The position numbers were made by a program, and so were the translations under genes. From Pseudomonadota bacterium (GTDB lineage Bacteria; Pseudomonadota; Gammaproteobacteria; Burkholderiales; Thiobacillaceae): 64,000 nt of DNA. Positions 7,861-16,480 of the stretch are shown in pieces; within the stretch, counting starts at the first letter, position 1; every line of letters begins with the position of its first letter. The stretch covers positions 1 through 64,000 of the forward strand of contig JAUYET010000014.1 in NCBI GenBank assembly GCA_030691265.1. The letters are read 5' to 3'. Under the pieces are notes generated by a model, which saw nothing but the letters and a program-made list of their open reading frames with translations, made no database searches and was not told the origin of the DNA.

Positions 7861-8542
7861 GACCACCCTCCAAGCGGTAAAGCGCCCCGTATTTCTCGGG
7901 AGGCACTTCTAGCCATCCTTCCTTTACTGTTGCATCGAAGAACAACGCCTGTGCATACCCCTTTGCCGGCTCATTCCGTTTCGGGCGTTTGAATTCCATC
8001 TCGATACGGCTGGCATCCTCGACGAACGCAATATCGAACAACATGGAGCCGACAGGCAGATCAAGTGGCGGCGGGATTTCACCGTTGGCAGGCTCGAAGG
8101 CCGCAGCAAATTCGCGTGTACCCAGATAGGGCGTGTGGTGGCACTGGCCTTTTTCGGCCTTGCGGTTGAACTGGTCGAGGTATTTCCCTATGGGCTCAGT
8201 GGCGTGGGGGCGGAGTACCGCATCGGCCTCGATCAGGTACTCGACCTCCTTGAGGATGAGGCTGGAGCGCTGTTGTCGCTTGTCTTCAATAAAAATGGGG
8301 TTATCACCCTGACGATCTTTGAGTTCGTTGCGCAGGATGACAGTCTGCGATCCTAGCTTGAGGATGCCGATACGACGGATTTCATAGCGGAATTCAGGTT
8401 TCCAGAAAACCGCTTCCAGCACGCCTCGCGCAGCGCTGGGAGTGATTACCGGGTAGGACACCCGTTCCACCTTGAATTCAGGCCGGGAAAAGCAGGCGTA
8501 ATCGCCCCAAACCCTGAGTCGCACCTTGCCAGTTTGCTGCAT
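7853..8542 (-). CDS. cas5: Cascade subunit and crRNA endoribonuclease Cas5 (Cas5d/c)
   Basis: In type I-C systems Cas5 replaces Cas6: it cuts the repeat stem and stays on the crRNA 5' handle. The 229-aa protein starts MQQTGKVRLRVWGDYACFSRPEFKVERVSYPVITPSAARGVLEA, a typical Cas5 RAMP N-terminus. It also has the conserved KGQCHHTPYLGTREF segment (residues 131-145), in the region that carries the Lys/His catalytic pair in characterised homologues. It starts 8 bp after the cas3 stop and overlaps cas8c. Confidence 0.95.
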   Translation of the reverse strand: MQQTGKVRLRVWGDYACFSRPEFKVERVSYPVITPSAARGVLEAVFWKPEFRYEIRRIGILKLGSQTVILRNELKDRQGDNPIFIEDKRQQRSSLILKEVEYLIEADAVLRPHATEPIGKYLDQFNRKAEKGQCHHTPYLGTREFAAAFEPANGEIPPPLDLPVGSMLFDIAFVEDASRIEMEFKRPKRNEPAKGYAQALFFDATVKEGWLEVPPEKYGALYRLEGGHV

Positions 8543-10644
8543 GTTGCCTCCTAAACCATCAGGTCGGCGGGGTCGCTGAAACCCTCGATCAGACCCAATG
8601 TGTTGTCATATCCCCCCGTCCAGACATACAGGTCGGGCGTAACGGGTTCAAGCCAATCCTGTTTTTCTCGGATTTCGTGCCGGAACAGGTTCACAAGATA
8701 AGGCTGGAGCCGCTGCCAGTTGCGCTGCGTGGGAACGGTCTTCCATTCTTCCAGCCGTTGCAACCCATCTCCGTAAGGTGCGACGACTGAAACGGTATCG
8801 GATTCGATGAGCCGGTAGCGTTTCGCAACTTCTGGGTAGTTTAGTTCCGCCCGGTAGGACTGAATTTCTTTCCTGTCTGTGTCGACGATGTCAAAAACTC
8901 GCTTGAAATATTCACGAAAAATATCGGGCTTGTGTAATTGGTCGATGGGCTGCGTTTCAAGAAGGAAACGCGCCTGCTCCGAGGCAACCATATACGGGCC
9001 GCGAGGGGTACCACCTTCGACCGGTTCGAAAATAACAACCTTGCCGCTGGCACGTAGTCCTTCACGGTTGCAGCGTCCAGCAGCTTGAACGATGCGGTCG
9101 AGCGGGCCGCTCGCCCGCCAAACTTCGGGAAAGTCCAGGTCCACACCCGCTTCCACGACTTGGGTGCTGATGAGACGAACCGGCTGAGGGTTATTCAAAT
9201 CAAGTCGATTCTTAATTTCCGCCAAGACGCTTTGCCGGTGGGCACCACAAAGCAAGGTGGATAGATGAAAAACATCCGGTGCTTTGCCGATGGCATCCAA
9301 CAAGGCCAGGGCGTTTTTGCGCGTGTTGAGGATGACAAGAATCTGTTCGCGTTGGCGGATTTCCTCAGCCAGTTCATGCCATTCAATTTTGTCAGGACGA
9401 CGGGAATAGGACACACGGCCAAGCTGTTCCAGCTCAGCAAAGTGGCGGCGATAGTCCAGGACGATTTCTCGTATCTCGGCTCCCTGAAAGGCGTCCAGCC
9501 AACGACTATCCTCAAAGGCCGGTTGGGTGGCGGTGCAGAGCACCACGGTTGATCCATAACCGCCGGCCTCGACGGGGGTGGTCAGCAATTTCAATACATC
9601 CAGAGTCGGCGAGAGCAATTCCGGCGGCAGGGTTTGCACTTCATCCAAGACGATCACGGCGCGAGCCAGTCGATGCAGCTTGCGCACCTTGCCGGGGTGA
9701 TTGCCAAACAGGCTCTCGAAGAGTTGAACCGTAGTGGTCACGATCAATGGGGCGTCCCAGTTTTCGCTGGCCAGTTTCCGCCGCATATAGTCCGTGTCCT
9801 GTCTGTCGCTAATGTCGTCAGGTAAAGGAATGGCGGAGTGATGCTCCAACAAAGCATCGTCGCCCAAGATTTCCCGGTAGGTTTGGGCCGTCTGGGTGGT
9901 AATGCTGGTGTAGGGGATGGCGACAACGACACGCCTCTGATCGTTTTCAAGAGCATGTCGCAAAGCAAAAGCTAAGCCGCTACGCGTCTTGCCGCCGCCT
10001 GTTGGAACGGTGAGCCGAAAAAGCCCGGGGGGCAAAGGGGCGGATTGGAGGCAGGCTTCGTAGACCTCACGGCGGATACGGTTGACCGGGGTGGTTTCAT
10101 TGATGATGCCCTGCTGGGCGGTTTGCAGCTTCTCCCAAAGAGTGTCCAGTGATGGGTATTGGGCCCGTCGTTCCGCTTGGACTGGATTGAAATGGGATTC
10201 CGTGTCGAGGTAATCGGCGTCCACCAAAGCAGAGAAAGTCATGCGAATGAAAAATTCACGCTGATGCGGTGTCTGGACTGGAAGCTTGAAGTTGGACGCT
10301 GGCGCATTCAGCTTTTTCAACGCATCGTTCATGGTCAGGAGGCAATTAGGCTGCTGCTGAAGAAACTGGCTCAGCTTGGCGCTGGCGTCTCCCATGTCGT
10401 GCAAGCCTGCATGATGACCAAGAATCGGCAAGGCAATTTCCTGCCACCGCCCTTGGTTCAATAGTCGGTACGCCAAGGCAGCTCCCCAAATTGCGTGCGG
10501 GACGGAAGGATGCTGCCTACCTTCGTGCTGGGCGATGAGATAGTCCTGAAATTCAGGATTCAGCTTGCCGAGGTCGTGCCAAAGACCCAAGAGATAAGCA
10601 ATTTCGGAAGCATTGAACACTCGGGCGAACTTGCTGGCTCTACC

Positions 10645-10653
10645 GGCAACTTG
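10645..10653. repeat. Insertion junction direct repeat, prophage right end
   Basis: GGCAACTTG occurs here and at 47,958-47,966, exactly where the two parts of cas3 meet phage DNA. A Mu-type insertion duplicates 5 bp; the other matching bases are presumably shared by chance. TG/CA termini would leave only 3 bp of duplication, so the exact boundary is uncertain by a few bases. Confidence 0.85.
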
Positions 10654-10670
10654 TAACGGCGCGCGCTTTT

Positions 10671-10700
10671 TGGCACTGTTTTGCACGCTTTTTGGCACTG
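10671..10700 (+). repeat. Transposase-binding sites at the prophage right end
   Basis: Two copies of TTTTTGGCACTG (cores TGGCACTG at 10,671-10,678 and 10,693-10,700) point inward, 22 bp apart. Left-end sites have the same TTGGCAC core in the same inward orientation. The first core lies 17 bp from the 9-bp junction repeat, exactly as at the left end. Confidence 0.65.
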
Positions 10701-10703
10701 CAA

Positions 10704-11476
10704 TTAACCCCAATTACGGATAATTAACTCGCGGCTCTTGGTCGTGGGGCGACCGCCTCCACCAACGGTGTAATTGATGTCGACGTGGGTGATGTTCAGG
10801 CCTTTAAAAGCAGCCCGCATTTCGGGGATGTCGTTGACGCTGATCAGCATCTTTCCCTTGATCGTCTTGGCCAGGTCGGCGAGTAAATCGTAGTTCTCCA
10901 GACCGAATTTAACGCCGTAGCCTTCCGTGCCCCAATAGGGTGGGTCGCAATAGAACAGGGTGTGTGGTCGGTCGTAGCGGCGGATGCATTCTTCCCATGG
11001 CAAATGCTCGATGACCGTCCGTGACAGACGTAGGTGTGCCTGAGACAAATCCTCTTCGATTCTGAGAAGATTTATGCGCGGGGCGCTGGTGGTCGCGGTG
11101 CCGAAAGTGCGGCCGTCGACCTTGCCACCGAAGCCGAGCTTCTGGAGATAAAAAAAGCGCGCGGCGCGCTGGATATCGGTCAGGGTTTCCGGCGGGTGAT
11201 GTCCATCCATTCCCATATCTGGCGGCTTACCAAGGCATGTTTGAACTGGCGGATGAATTCCTCCAGGTGGTGCTTTACGACGCGATAGAGATTGACCAGG
11301 TCACCGTTGATGTCGTTCAAGACTTCGGCCCGGACTGGCTCTTTCATGAAATACATGGCGGCGGCGCCGGCAAATGGTTCGGCATAACACTCGTGGGCCG
11401 GGTACAGGGGCAGGATGTGCTTGGCGAGGCGGCGCTTGCCGCCGATCCAGGGAATGATGGGTTTTGAATGGTTCAT
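10704..11476 (-). pseudogene. Phage Dam-type DNA adenine methylase, split by a frameshift
   Basis: The N-terminal part (11,476 to about 11,200) has PWIGGKRRLAKHILPLYP and the cofactor motif YAEPFAGAAAMYF. The C-terminal part has the catalytic FYCDPPYWGTEGYG and ends RELIIRNWG. They are in different frames. Around 11,200 the first frame runs WEWMDITRRKP and stops, while the next frame resumes with ETLTDIQRAARFFYLQKLGFGGK, the expected continuation. A one-base deletion, or a sequencing error, explains this. Such enzymes mark phage DNA at GATC-like sites against restriction. It is the rightmost phage gene, and its stop overlaps the start of the hybrid cas3 frame. Confidence 0.85.
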
Positions 11477-11621
11477 GCTGCAAGCCTTTCGTGTGTCGTG
11501 ATAGGCTGGCTCCGCCGTGTGCACGGTGGGGGAGCCTTGGCCGATGCTTGCAGGCAGCGTCTGCGGGCGGAGGGACCAAGCGGGTGTTAGCGCACTCGCA
11601 AGGTCGCTCCCTCTTTATTGC

Positions 11622-12128
11622 CTAAATTGTCTCCATGGCAGTAACGGCCGCCGCCAATGCCTGGCTGATGCCGGTGCTGTCCAGTGCTGCGTTGATCGCT
11701 GCCTCGCCATGATCGCTGGCGCCGCGAACGGCTTTTACCCAGTTCCACTGAGCCCGTATATCCAACCACTCAGCACCAGAGGTATCGCCGTCTGCCAGCA
11801 GCTCGACAGACCTGGCTGTGAGGTTGGCTTGTCGCCACTGAGGGAGACTGGCCAGGATGATGCTGCCAGCCTCGTTTTTGATTGATATGACAGCCTGGGC
11901 GCGAACATCTTCCAGCGCTGGCGCTGGCGATTCCGGGGGAACAGGGATGTCCTCCAGTTGCCAGATGCCGTCAATCCACACGGCCTGTTGGCCATTGGAT
12001 ACGACCGGCGGGACGGATTCCGTGGCATGAGCTGGGATGAGGAACTCCCCTTCTTCCCGCGGCGACTCGTCGGCCTGGGAGGTGCCCAGATGTATCCCCG
12101 TGACGGGGTGGTAGTGGTAGATGTCCAT
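11622..12128 (-). CDS. Putative tail fibre assembly or fibre-associated protein
   Basis: The 168-aa protein begins MDIYHYHPVTGIHLGTSQADESP and contains WIDGIWQLEDIPVPP, a layout common in short tail-fibre accessory proteins of myophages, with a helical C-terminal region. It sits 12 bp downstream of the collar-domain fibre gene, the usual place for a fibre chaperone. The exact role is inferred from position and resemblance only. Confidence 0.55.
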   Translation of the reverse strand: MDIYHYHPVTGIHLGTSQADESPREEGEFLIPAHATESVPPVVSNGQQAVWIDGIWQLEDIPVPPESPAPALEDVRAQAVISIKNEAGSIILASLPQWRQANLTARSVELLADGDTSGAEWLDIRAQWNWVKAVRGASDHGEAAINAALDSTGISQALAAAVTAMETI

Positions 12129-12140
12129 GGTTGTCTCCGA

Positions 12141-12794
12141 TCAGTACTTGATGCAGGCCAGCAGCGCGATGTTGCGGGGACGAGTTTCGGTGCCGCCTGT
12201 GGCGCCCGTCGACAGCCCGGTCGATCCGCTCGGATCGCCCGTGCCGGTGATGAAACCACCGCCGGTCGAGGCCTGCGGCAAAGTATGCGTGTGTGCTTTG
12301 ATGTCATCGGCCTGGGCGCTACCCAGCACCCGCCCACTATCCACCGCGCCATCATCGGCCCAGCCGCGCACGAACTCGCCGCGCAGGTCCGGCAAATTGA
12401 AGGTGGTGCTGCCGTCGCCGGCGCCGAAAACTGTCCCGATAGCCGCGAACAACGCGGCATAGGTGGTGCGTGATATCGCGGCGCCATTGGCCTTGAGGTA
12501 GCCCGTCGGAGCGGTAGATTTGGCGACATAAATGACCGATCCGACCGGTGTTATGCCAGAGATCAGCGCCGCGATCGCGGCGGACAGCTGCGTCAGATTG
12601 GTGTGATTCGGCGTCAGGCCGGCAGCGGAAACCACCGCGCGCAACTCTTCCGTAATCATGTGATACCACCACGGCCCCGGTGTGGTTGCCGGGATGCCGC
12701 CGACCGGACTGCCTGCGGTCGCGTAACCGGTCGAGGGAAAGGCGGGCGCGCTGGGCGGCGAAGCGGCGGCGCCGGAGGTAAAAACGCGGTCCAT
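12141..12794 (-). CDS. Phage tail fibre protein with tail-collar domain
   Basis: The 217-aa protein contains the tail-collar signature: PVGSVIYVAKSTAPTGYLKANGAAISR, then YAALFAAIGTVFGAGDGSTTFNLPDLRGEFVRGW and the terminal ETRPRNIALLACIKY. Collar-domain proteins form distal fibre or baseplate tips that contact the cell surface. The Ser/Gly/Thr-rich segment between residues about 170 and 200 is typical of host-range variable loops. It is short for a whole fibre, so it may be a minimal fibre or a tip. Confidence 0.85.
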   Translation of the reverse strand: MDRVFTSGAAASPPSAPAFPSTGYATAGSPVGGIPATTPGPWWYHMITEELRAVVSAAGLTPNHTNLTQLSAAIAALISGITPVGSVIYVAKSTAPTGYLKANGAAISRTTYAALFAAIGTVFGAGDGSTTFNLPDLRGEFVRGWADDGAVDSGRVLGSAQADDIKAHTHTLPQASTGGGFITGTGDPSGSTGLSTGATGGTETRPRNIALLACIKY

Positions 12795-12804
12795 GTTGGC
12801 TCCT

Positions 12805-13365
12805 TTACGAGTAGCTGAAAATCACGTGGGTATGAGCCGGCTTGAGCCGGGTGAGCATGCATTCGAGGGCCTGGTTGCCCCAGGCGGACAGTGGGTCGAT
12901 GACGGTGTCGTTGACCGTCAGCACGGTGACCGTGTCGAGCGCTGCGTTGATTTGCCAGGCGTAGCGCCAGGCAGCGTCAAACAGGGGGGCGTTGACATCC
13001 AAGTTGACGTCATGCGGCCGGAATTCGGTGATGGTGATGGCGTATCCCATCGCCGCGGCAAGGGCGACGAAATAGGCGCCGGTCTGTCCACCCTGGCCAG
13101 CCCACTTTGCCACCAGCGCGGCGCGGCGCTGGCCGGTGGTCTGGCCGCCGCCGATGCAGGCATCCGGCAGGCCGGCGGTGGTCTCCCAGTCTGCGAACAG
13201 GGCAGCCGTGGTGCGCGGATCGAACTCGATCTGCAGCGCCTGCGCACTGCCGTAGGCGGCGTCTAGCGCCGCACCATCGGCGGCGAGCAGGGAAACCAGC
13301 AGCGCGTTATCCGGCGCGTAGCTGGTCAGCGGCAACAGGTTGGCGAGAAGGTCGGCGTGCGACAT
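12805..13365 (-). CDS. Baseplate protein, Mu gp48-like (DUF2313)
   Basis: The 186-aa protein starts MSHADLLANLLPLTSYAPDNALL and has the FDPRTTAALFADWETTAGLPDACIG block followed by TGQRRAALVAKWAGQGGQT, characteristic of the YmfQ/gp48 family. The family builds part of the tail baseplate wedge. The start overlaps closely behind the gp47-like stop. Order gp48 after gp47 is as in Mu. Confidence 0.85.
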   Translation of the reverse strand: MSHADLLANLLPLTSYAPDNALLVSLLAADGAALDAAYGSAQALQIEFDPRTTAALFADWETTAGLPDACIGGGQTTGQRRAALVAKWAGQGGQTGAYFVALAAAMGYAITITEFRPHDVNLDVNAPLFDAAWRYAWQINAALDTVTVLTVNDTVIDPLSAWGNQALECMLTRLKPAHTHVIFSYS

Positions 13366-13366
13366 A

Positions 13367-14428
13367 TCAGGTCACCGCGATCGCGCCGAGCGTCGCGAGT
13401 TGGACGTGGGTGGCATCGACCAGGGTGGTGGTGTTGCCGGCCGGGGCGGATAGGGTGACATCGGCCACGCCGGTCTGAGTGGCCAGGATGGCGAGGATCT
13501 GGCTGCGGTAGGCTGTGGCGCCAGGCGCCAGTCCGGCGAAATAGGCGGCCAGCTCGACCGTCGCAATGGCCTTGATGTCGGCCAGATCGACCGAGCCAGT
13601 CAGCACGAGCGCGGCGGTAATGGCGACCGGAACCGCCGTCGGCCCCATCACCAGCACATCGGCGGTAACGGGCCGTAGATCGGCGATGTAATCGCTCACC
13701 TCGGTGACCAGACTGGGCGCGGGAATGCCGCCACCTTCCGGCATGATCACCACATCGACCGTGCCGATGCCCCGGCGCAGCGGGTAGCACCAGGCCAGAT
13801 CGACCCCGGCCATCTCGCCAGCCCAGCGCACATAGTCATGCGCCGCGCCACCGCTGGGCGGATTGCGGATCAGATCGATCAATCGGGTGCGCAGCTCCGC
13901 ATCGGTCTCGATATCCGCGCCGCCGGTCATGGCGCTCCCGATTGCGGTGCCATTGACGCCCGATGGCGCGGACACCAGCGTCAGGCTGGCGCCCGTGACC
14001 AGATTGCCAGCCGCGCCGGGTTCAACGGCCTGGGCAGCCAGAGTGGCGGCGCCAGCCCCATCCAACGCAGCGGCGAGGGTGGTCGCGTAAACCACGCCAG
14101 CCACGGTGCGCGCCTGGGTGCCGATGGGGATGCTGGCCCCGGGCGTGCCGGAGAACGTCAGCGTTCCAGCGGCATAGGCAGCTGGCTTGCGCGTCATGCC
14201 GCGCAGGCTGGCATGGCGTTCCAGCCAATCCGCATCGGCCAGGTCGGGCAGAATCTGTCGGCTCAGCCAGTCCTGATGCATGTACAGGCCTTCGACCGCC
14301 GCCGCGATGCCGGCTGCGCGGATGTACAGGTCGGAGTCTGGGCCGACGGCCGCATCCGGTTGCTGGTTGGCTACATCGCGCAGGATGGCGTCGCGGATTG
14401 CCGGGTAGGCTGGTGTGGCGTAGGGCAT
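13367..14428 (-). CDS. Baseplate J-like protein (Mu gp47)
   Basis: Starting at the ATG at 14,428 (MPYATPAYPAIRDAILRDVANQQPDA) gives a 353-aa protein. It has the baseplate-J core GTLTFSGTPGASIPIGTQART and AQAVEPGAAGNLVTG, followed by LAWCYPLRRGIGTVDVVIMPEGG. It forms the wedge that links baseplate hub and periphery. The start overlaps the gp46-like stop by ATGA. Confidence 0.9.
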   Translation of the reverse strand: MPYATPAYPAIRDAILRDVANQQPDAAVGPDSDLYIRAAGIAAAVEGLYMHQDWLSRQILPDLADADWLERHASLRGMTRKPAAYAAGTLTFSGTPGASIPIGTQARTVAGVVYATTLAAALDGAGAATLAAQAVEPGAAGNLVTGASLTLVSAPSGVNGTAIGSAMTGGADIETDAELRTRLIDLIRNPPSGGAAHDYVRWAGEMAGVDLAWCYPLRRGIGTVDVVIMPEGGGIPAPSLVTEVSDYIADLRPVTADVLVMGPTAVPVAITAALVLTGSVDLADIKAIATVELAAYFAGLAPGATAYRSQILAILATQTGVADVTLSAPAGNTTTLVDATHVQLATLGAIAVT

Positions 14429-14799
14429 CAGATCACCTGGACGGGATGTTGAAAAGTGAGTTGCCGGCCGCTGGCGGCAGTGATCTGGATGGCCAGCAGC
14501 AGGCGGCCGTTGTGGGGCCGCTCGGTGGCGATCTCGATGGCGGTGGCGCGGCCATCGTCCAGGATGGGCTGCAGCGCCTGCGCAGCGTATTGCCGGGCGA
14601 GCAACTCGATACGCGCCAGGTCTTTTTCTCGCGCCAGCTCGTGCAATCGAGAACCCAGGGTAGGGTTGGCCCAAAACGAGCCCAGATGCGTCATCAGGCG
14701 CATATACACCGCGTTGGCCAGGCCATCGGCAGGGTCGCGCACGGGTGCGCCATTGCTGATTTCATAACCGCCGGTTTGCGGATTGATCCAGATATCCAT
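14428..14799 (-). CDS. Baseplate wedge protein, Mu gp46 (gp25/gpW-like)
   Basis: The 123-aa protein (MDIWINPQTGGYEISNGAPVRD) contains the lysozyme-like gpW/gp25 fold pattern with MRLMTHLGSFWANPTLGSRLHEL. The ATG at 14,799 is chosen over a GTG one codon upstream because it gives an ATGA overlap with the preceding gp45-like stop. The family sits at the tail-tube end of the baseplate wedge. Confidence 0.85.
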   Translation of the reverse strand: MDIWINPQTGGYEISNGAPVRDPADGLANAVYMRLMTHLGSFWANPTLGSRLHELAREKDLARIELLARQYAAQALQPILDDGRATAIEIATERPHNGRLLLAIQITAASGRQLTFQHPVQVI

Positions 14800-15371
14800 C
14801 ACATCGTCCCGATGGGTGTGCTCACGCTGCCGCCCTGCGGGTCGGTGTGCGTGTGGGCGTTGTAGATGGTGCGCATGCCGGCCAGGGTCTTCGGGATCGT
14901 CGCCTGGTGCTCGGTAATGCCCAGATCGACCTTCAACTCACCGCCAGTGACGCGCACCAACGGAGAATTCAGCGTTATCTGAGCGGATGCATTGACGATC
15001 AGTGTCTGGGTATTGATCTCCACCACCCGGCCGCGCTTGAGGTGGATGTGATCGCCCTCATCGGTGTAGAGCGCGACCTCGCCGGATGCCAGTCCCTTGA
15101 GTCGGTACGCGCCGTGTTCGGTGGCGATCACGATGCCATGGGCGGTGCGCCCGCCGATGGGCAACAGCACCGCCATCGTGCCGGCAGGCGGGTTGCTGGT
15201 GAGGCCGTAGTGCTGCATCAGCTCCGCTGCCTGGAGGGTTTCGCCGTCGAGGCCATCCACCTGGACGAGCTGCACGGCGGGGGCGGAGTTGACGGTTTTC
15301 ACCACGCCTCGGAAGGCCTGGCGCACGCGGGCCAGGGCGCGGTCGATACGGAGTTGGAGGTCGCGGATCAT
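14799..15371 (-). CDS. Baseplate spike/assembly protein, Mu gp45-like
   Basis: The product is 190 aa from the ATG at 15,371 (MIRDLQLRIDRALARVRQ). An OB-fold-like N-terminal part (VQVDGLDGETLQAAELMQHYGLTSNPPAGT) is followed by LIVNASAQITLNSPLVRV beta-repeat and a C-terminal HTHTDPQGG segment. Mu gp45 is the membrane-piercing spike; the HxH near its end binds an iron ion. Here NAHTHTDP near residue 178 preserves this motif. Confidence 0.88.
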   Translation of the reverse strand: MIRDLQLRIDRALARVRQAFRGVVKTVNSAPAVQLVQVDGLDGETLQAAELMQHYGLTSNPPAGTMAVLLPIGGRTAHGIVIATEHGAYRLKGLASGEVALYTDEGDHIHLKRGRVVEINTQTLIVNASAQITLNSPLVRVTGGELKVDLGITEHQATIPKTLAGMRTIYNAHTHTDPQGGSVSTPIGTM

Positions 15372-16480
15372 GGCTTCAGCGGAACAATCTGCCCCGGTAC
15401 ATCGTTCTTGCCGCGCCGGTGCTTGCGTTGATGCGGGTGGGCGTCCAGGGTCCAGACGCCGTCCTCTTTCAGGGTGAGCGTGGTGATGCTCGGCTGGCCA
15501 CGGCCGCCGGTGAAGGTGCGCGCGATCAAAAAATAAGTGCCGTCCAGGTTGTGCGGCTCGCTCTTGAGCGCGATGCGCATGCCTGGCGTCCACAGCTTGC
15601 CGTGACCTGGCAGGCCGGGGGCGTCGATGCGGTGACCGGAAACCTCGGCAGTCAGGGTCAGGGCATCCAGGCGGCTATCGGCCAAGAGCTTGTTTGCGCG
15701 CGCGGCGGCAATGGCTGGGTTGTTGGCCTCATGGTCGGTGACGATGCGCGGCCGGTGGTAGCCGACACCGCTGTCCCTGACCACGCCAGTTACACGATGC
15801 TGGCCCTGGGCGGTCTCGGTACCGTGGGTTTGCCCCAGCACGGTCAACTCGGAAAAACGGCGTGCCATCGAGCGGCTGCGCGCCAGTCGGCGCAGGTTGT
15901 TGCCGTTGCCATCGCGGCGCATGAGCAGATGCGCCTGCACTGGCGTGGTGTAGTCCGGGCCGCCCACCACCAGGGTGCCGTCCGGCTCCATCCAGGGCCA
16001 CAGGCCATTGGCCTCGGCGGCATGCGCCAGCACGTTCCATGCGGTATCGCCCGGTTCCACGCCGACCTTTTCCCGGCGCTCGGTTGCATCGGCGTCGATA
16101 CGGATTTTGCTCAGGCCATAGGGCGCTGCGATGGCTGCGACGATTTCGTCCAGCGTGGCCTGGCGCTTAGTGAACAAGGGTGCGGCGCAATCGAGCAGCG
16201 CCCCGGCCAGGTCGCGGCCGGAGATGTTGAGCGAGCTGCCGCCCGGCCCGACCTCGTCGTGTATATCGTCGATGCGACCCACCATCACCGGCGTATCGCC
16301 GACGCGCAACTCAAACAGCGCGCCCTCCACCACCGAGGCGGGCAGGCCGCCGATCTGGCCCAGGCTGGCCTGCCAGGCATCGGCAGGCGTGAGTAGATCG
16401 CTATCGACCCGGTAGCGCTCCCAATCGGCATGCGCTTTCCCTGCGATGAGGAGATTGATCCGATCAGTTGGCATAGGCAT
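15368..16480 (-). CDS. Tail hub protein, Mu gp44-like (gpD family)
   Basis: This protein of about 370 aa (TDRINLLIAGKAHADWERYRVDSDLLTPADAW) has features of the phage late-control gpD/gp44 hub: GRDLAGALLDCAAPLF, then LLADSRLDALTLTAEVSGHRID and LWTPGMRIALKSE. The trimeric hub joins tail tube and spike. Several ATGs lie at 16,474-16,489 and the true start is not certain; I use 16,480. It overlaps the gp43-like gene 3' end. Confidence 0.85.
   Translation of the reverse strand: MPMPTDRINLLIAGKAHADWERYRVDSDLLTPADAWQASLGQIGGLPASVVEGALFELRVGDTPVMVGRIDDIHDEVGPGGSSLNISGRDLAGALLDCAAPLFTKRQATLDEIVAAIAAPYGLSKIRIDADATERREKVGVEPGDTAWNVLAHAAEANGLWPWMEPDGTLVVGGPDYTTPVQAHLLMRRDGNGNNLRRLARSRSMARRFSELTVLGQTHGTETAQGQHRVTGVVRDSGVGYHRPRIVTDHEANNPAIAAARANKLLADSRLDALTLTAEVSGHRIDAPGLPGHGKLWTPGMRIALKSEPHNLDGTYFLIARTFTGGRGQPSITTLTLKEDGVWTLDAHPHQRKHRRGKNDVPGQIVPLKP

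Larger units (their letters stand above)
8551..10713 (-). pseudogene. cas3: cas3, main part (HD remainder plus helicase), 5' end cut off by the prophage
   Basis: Residues from QVAGRASKF onward are a normal Cas3: WHDLGKL and HHAGLHD of the HD nuclease, Walker A VPTGGGKTRSG, DEVQ box VIVLDEVQTLPPELL, and motif VI VQAAGRCNREG. The first 31 residues lie 37 kb away at 47,961-48,050. The frame stays open into the prophage, where a TTG at 10,713 would add a phage-derived leader of about 20 residues (MGLIAVPKSVQNSAKKRAPL). That start overlaps the methylase stop. The hybrid lacks the YAH and WHLLDEHL segment, which should carry the first HD metal ligand. DNA cleavage is probably lost even if the protein is made. 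Confidence 0.93.

Noticed and set aside
10704-11476. Programmed frameshift in the methylase
   Set aside because: No slippery heptamer is seen at the shift near 11,200, and methylases of this family are normally one frame. A mutation or sequencing error is simpler.
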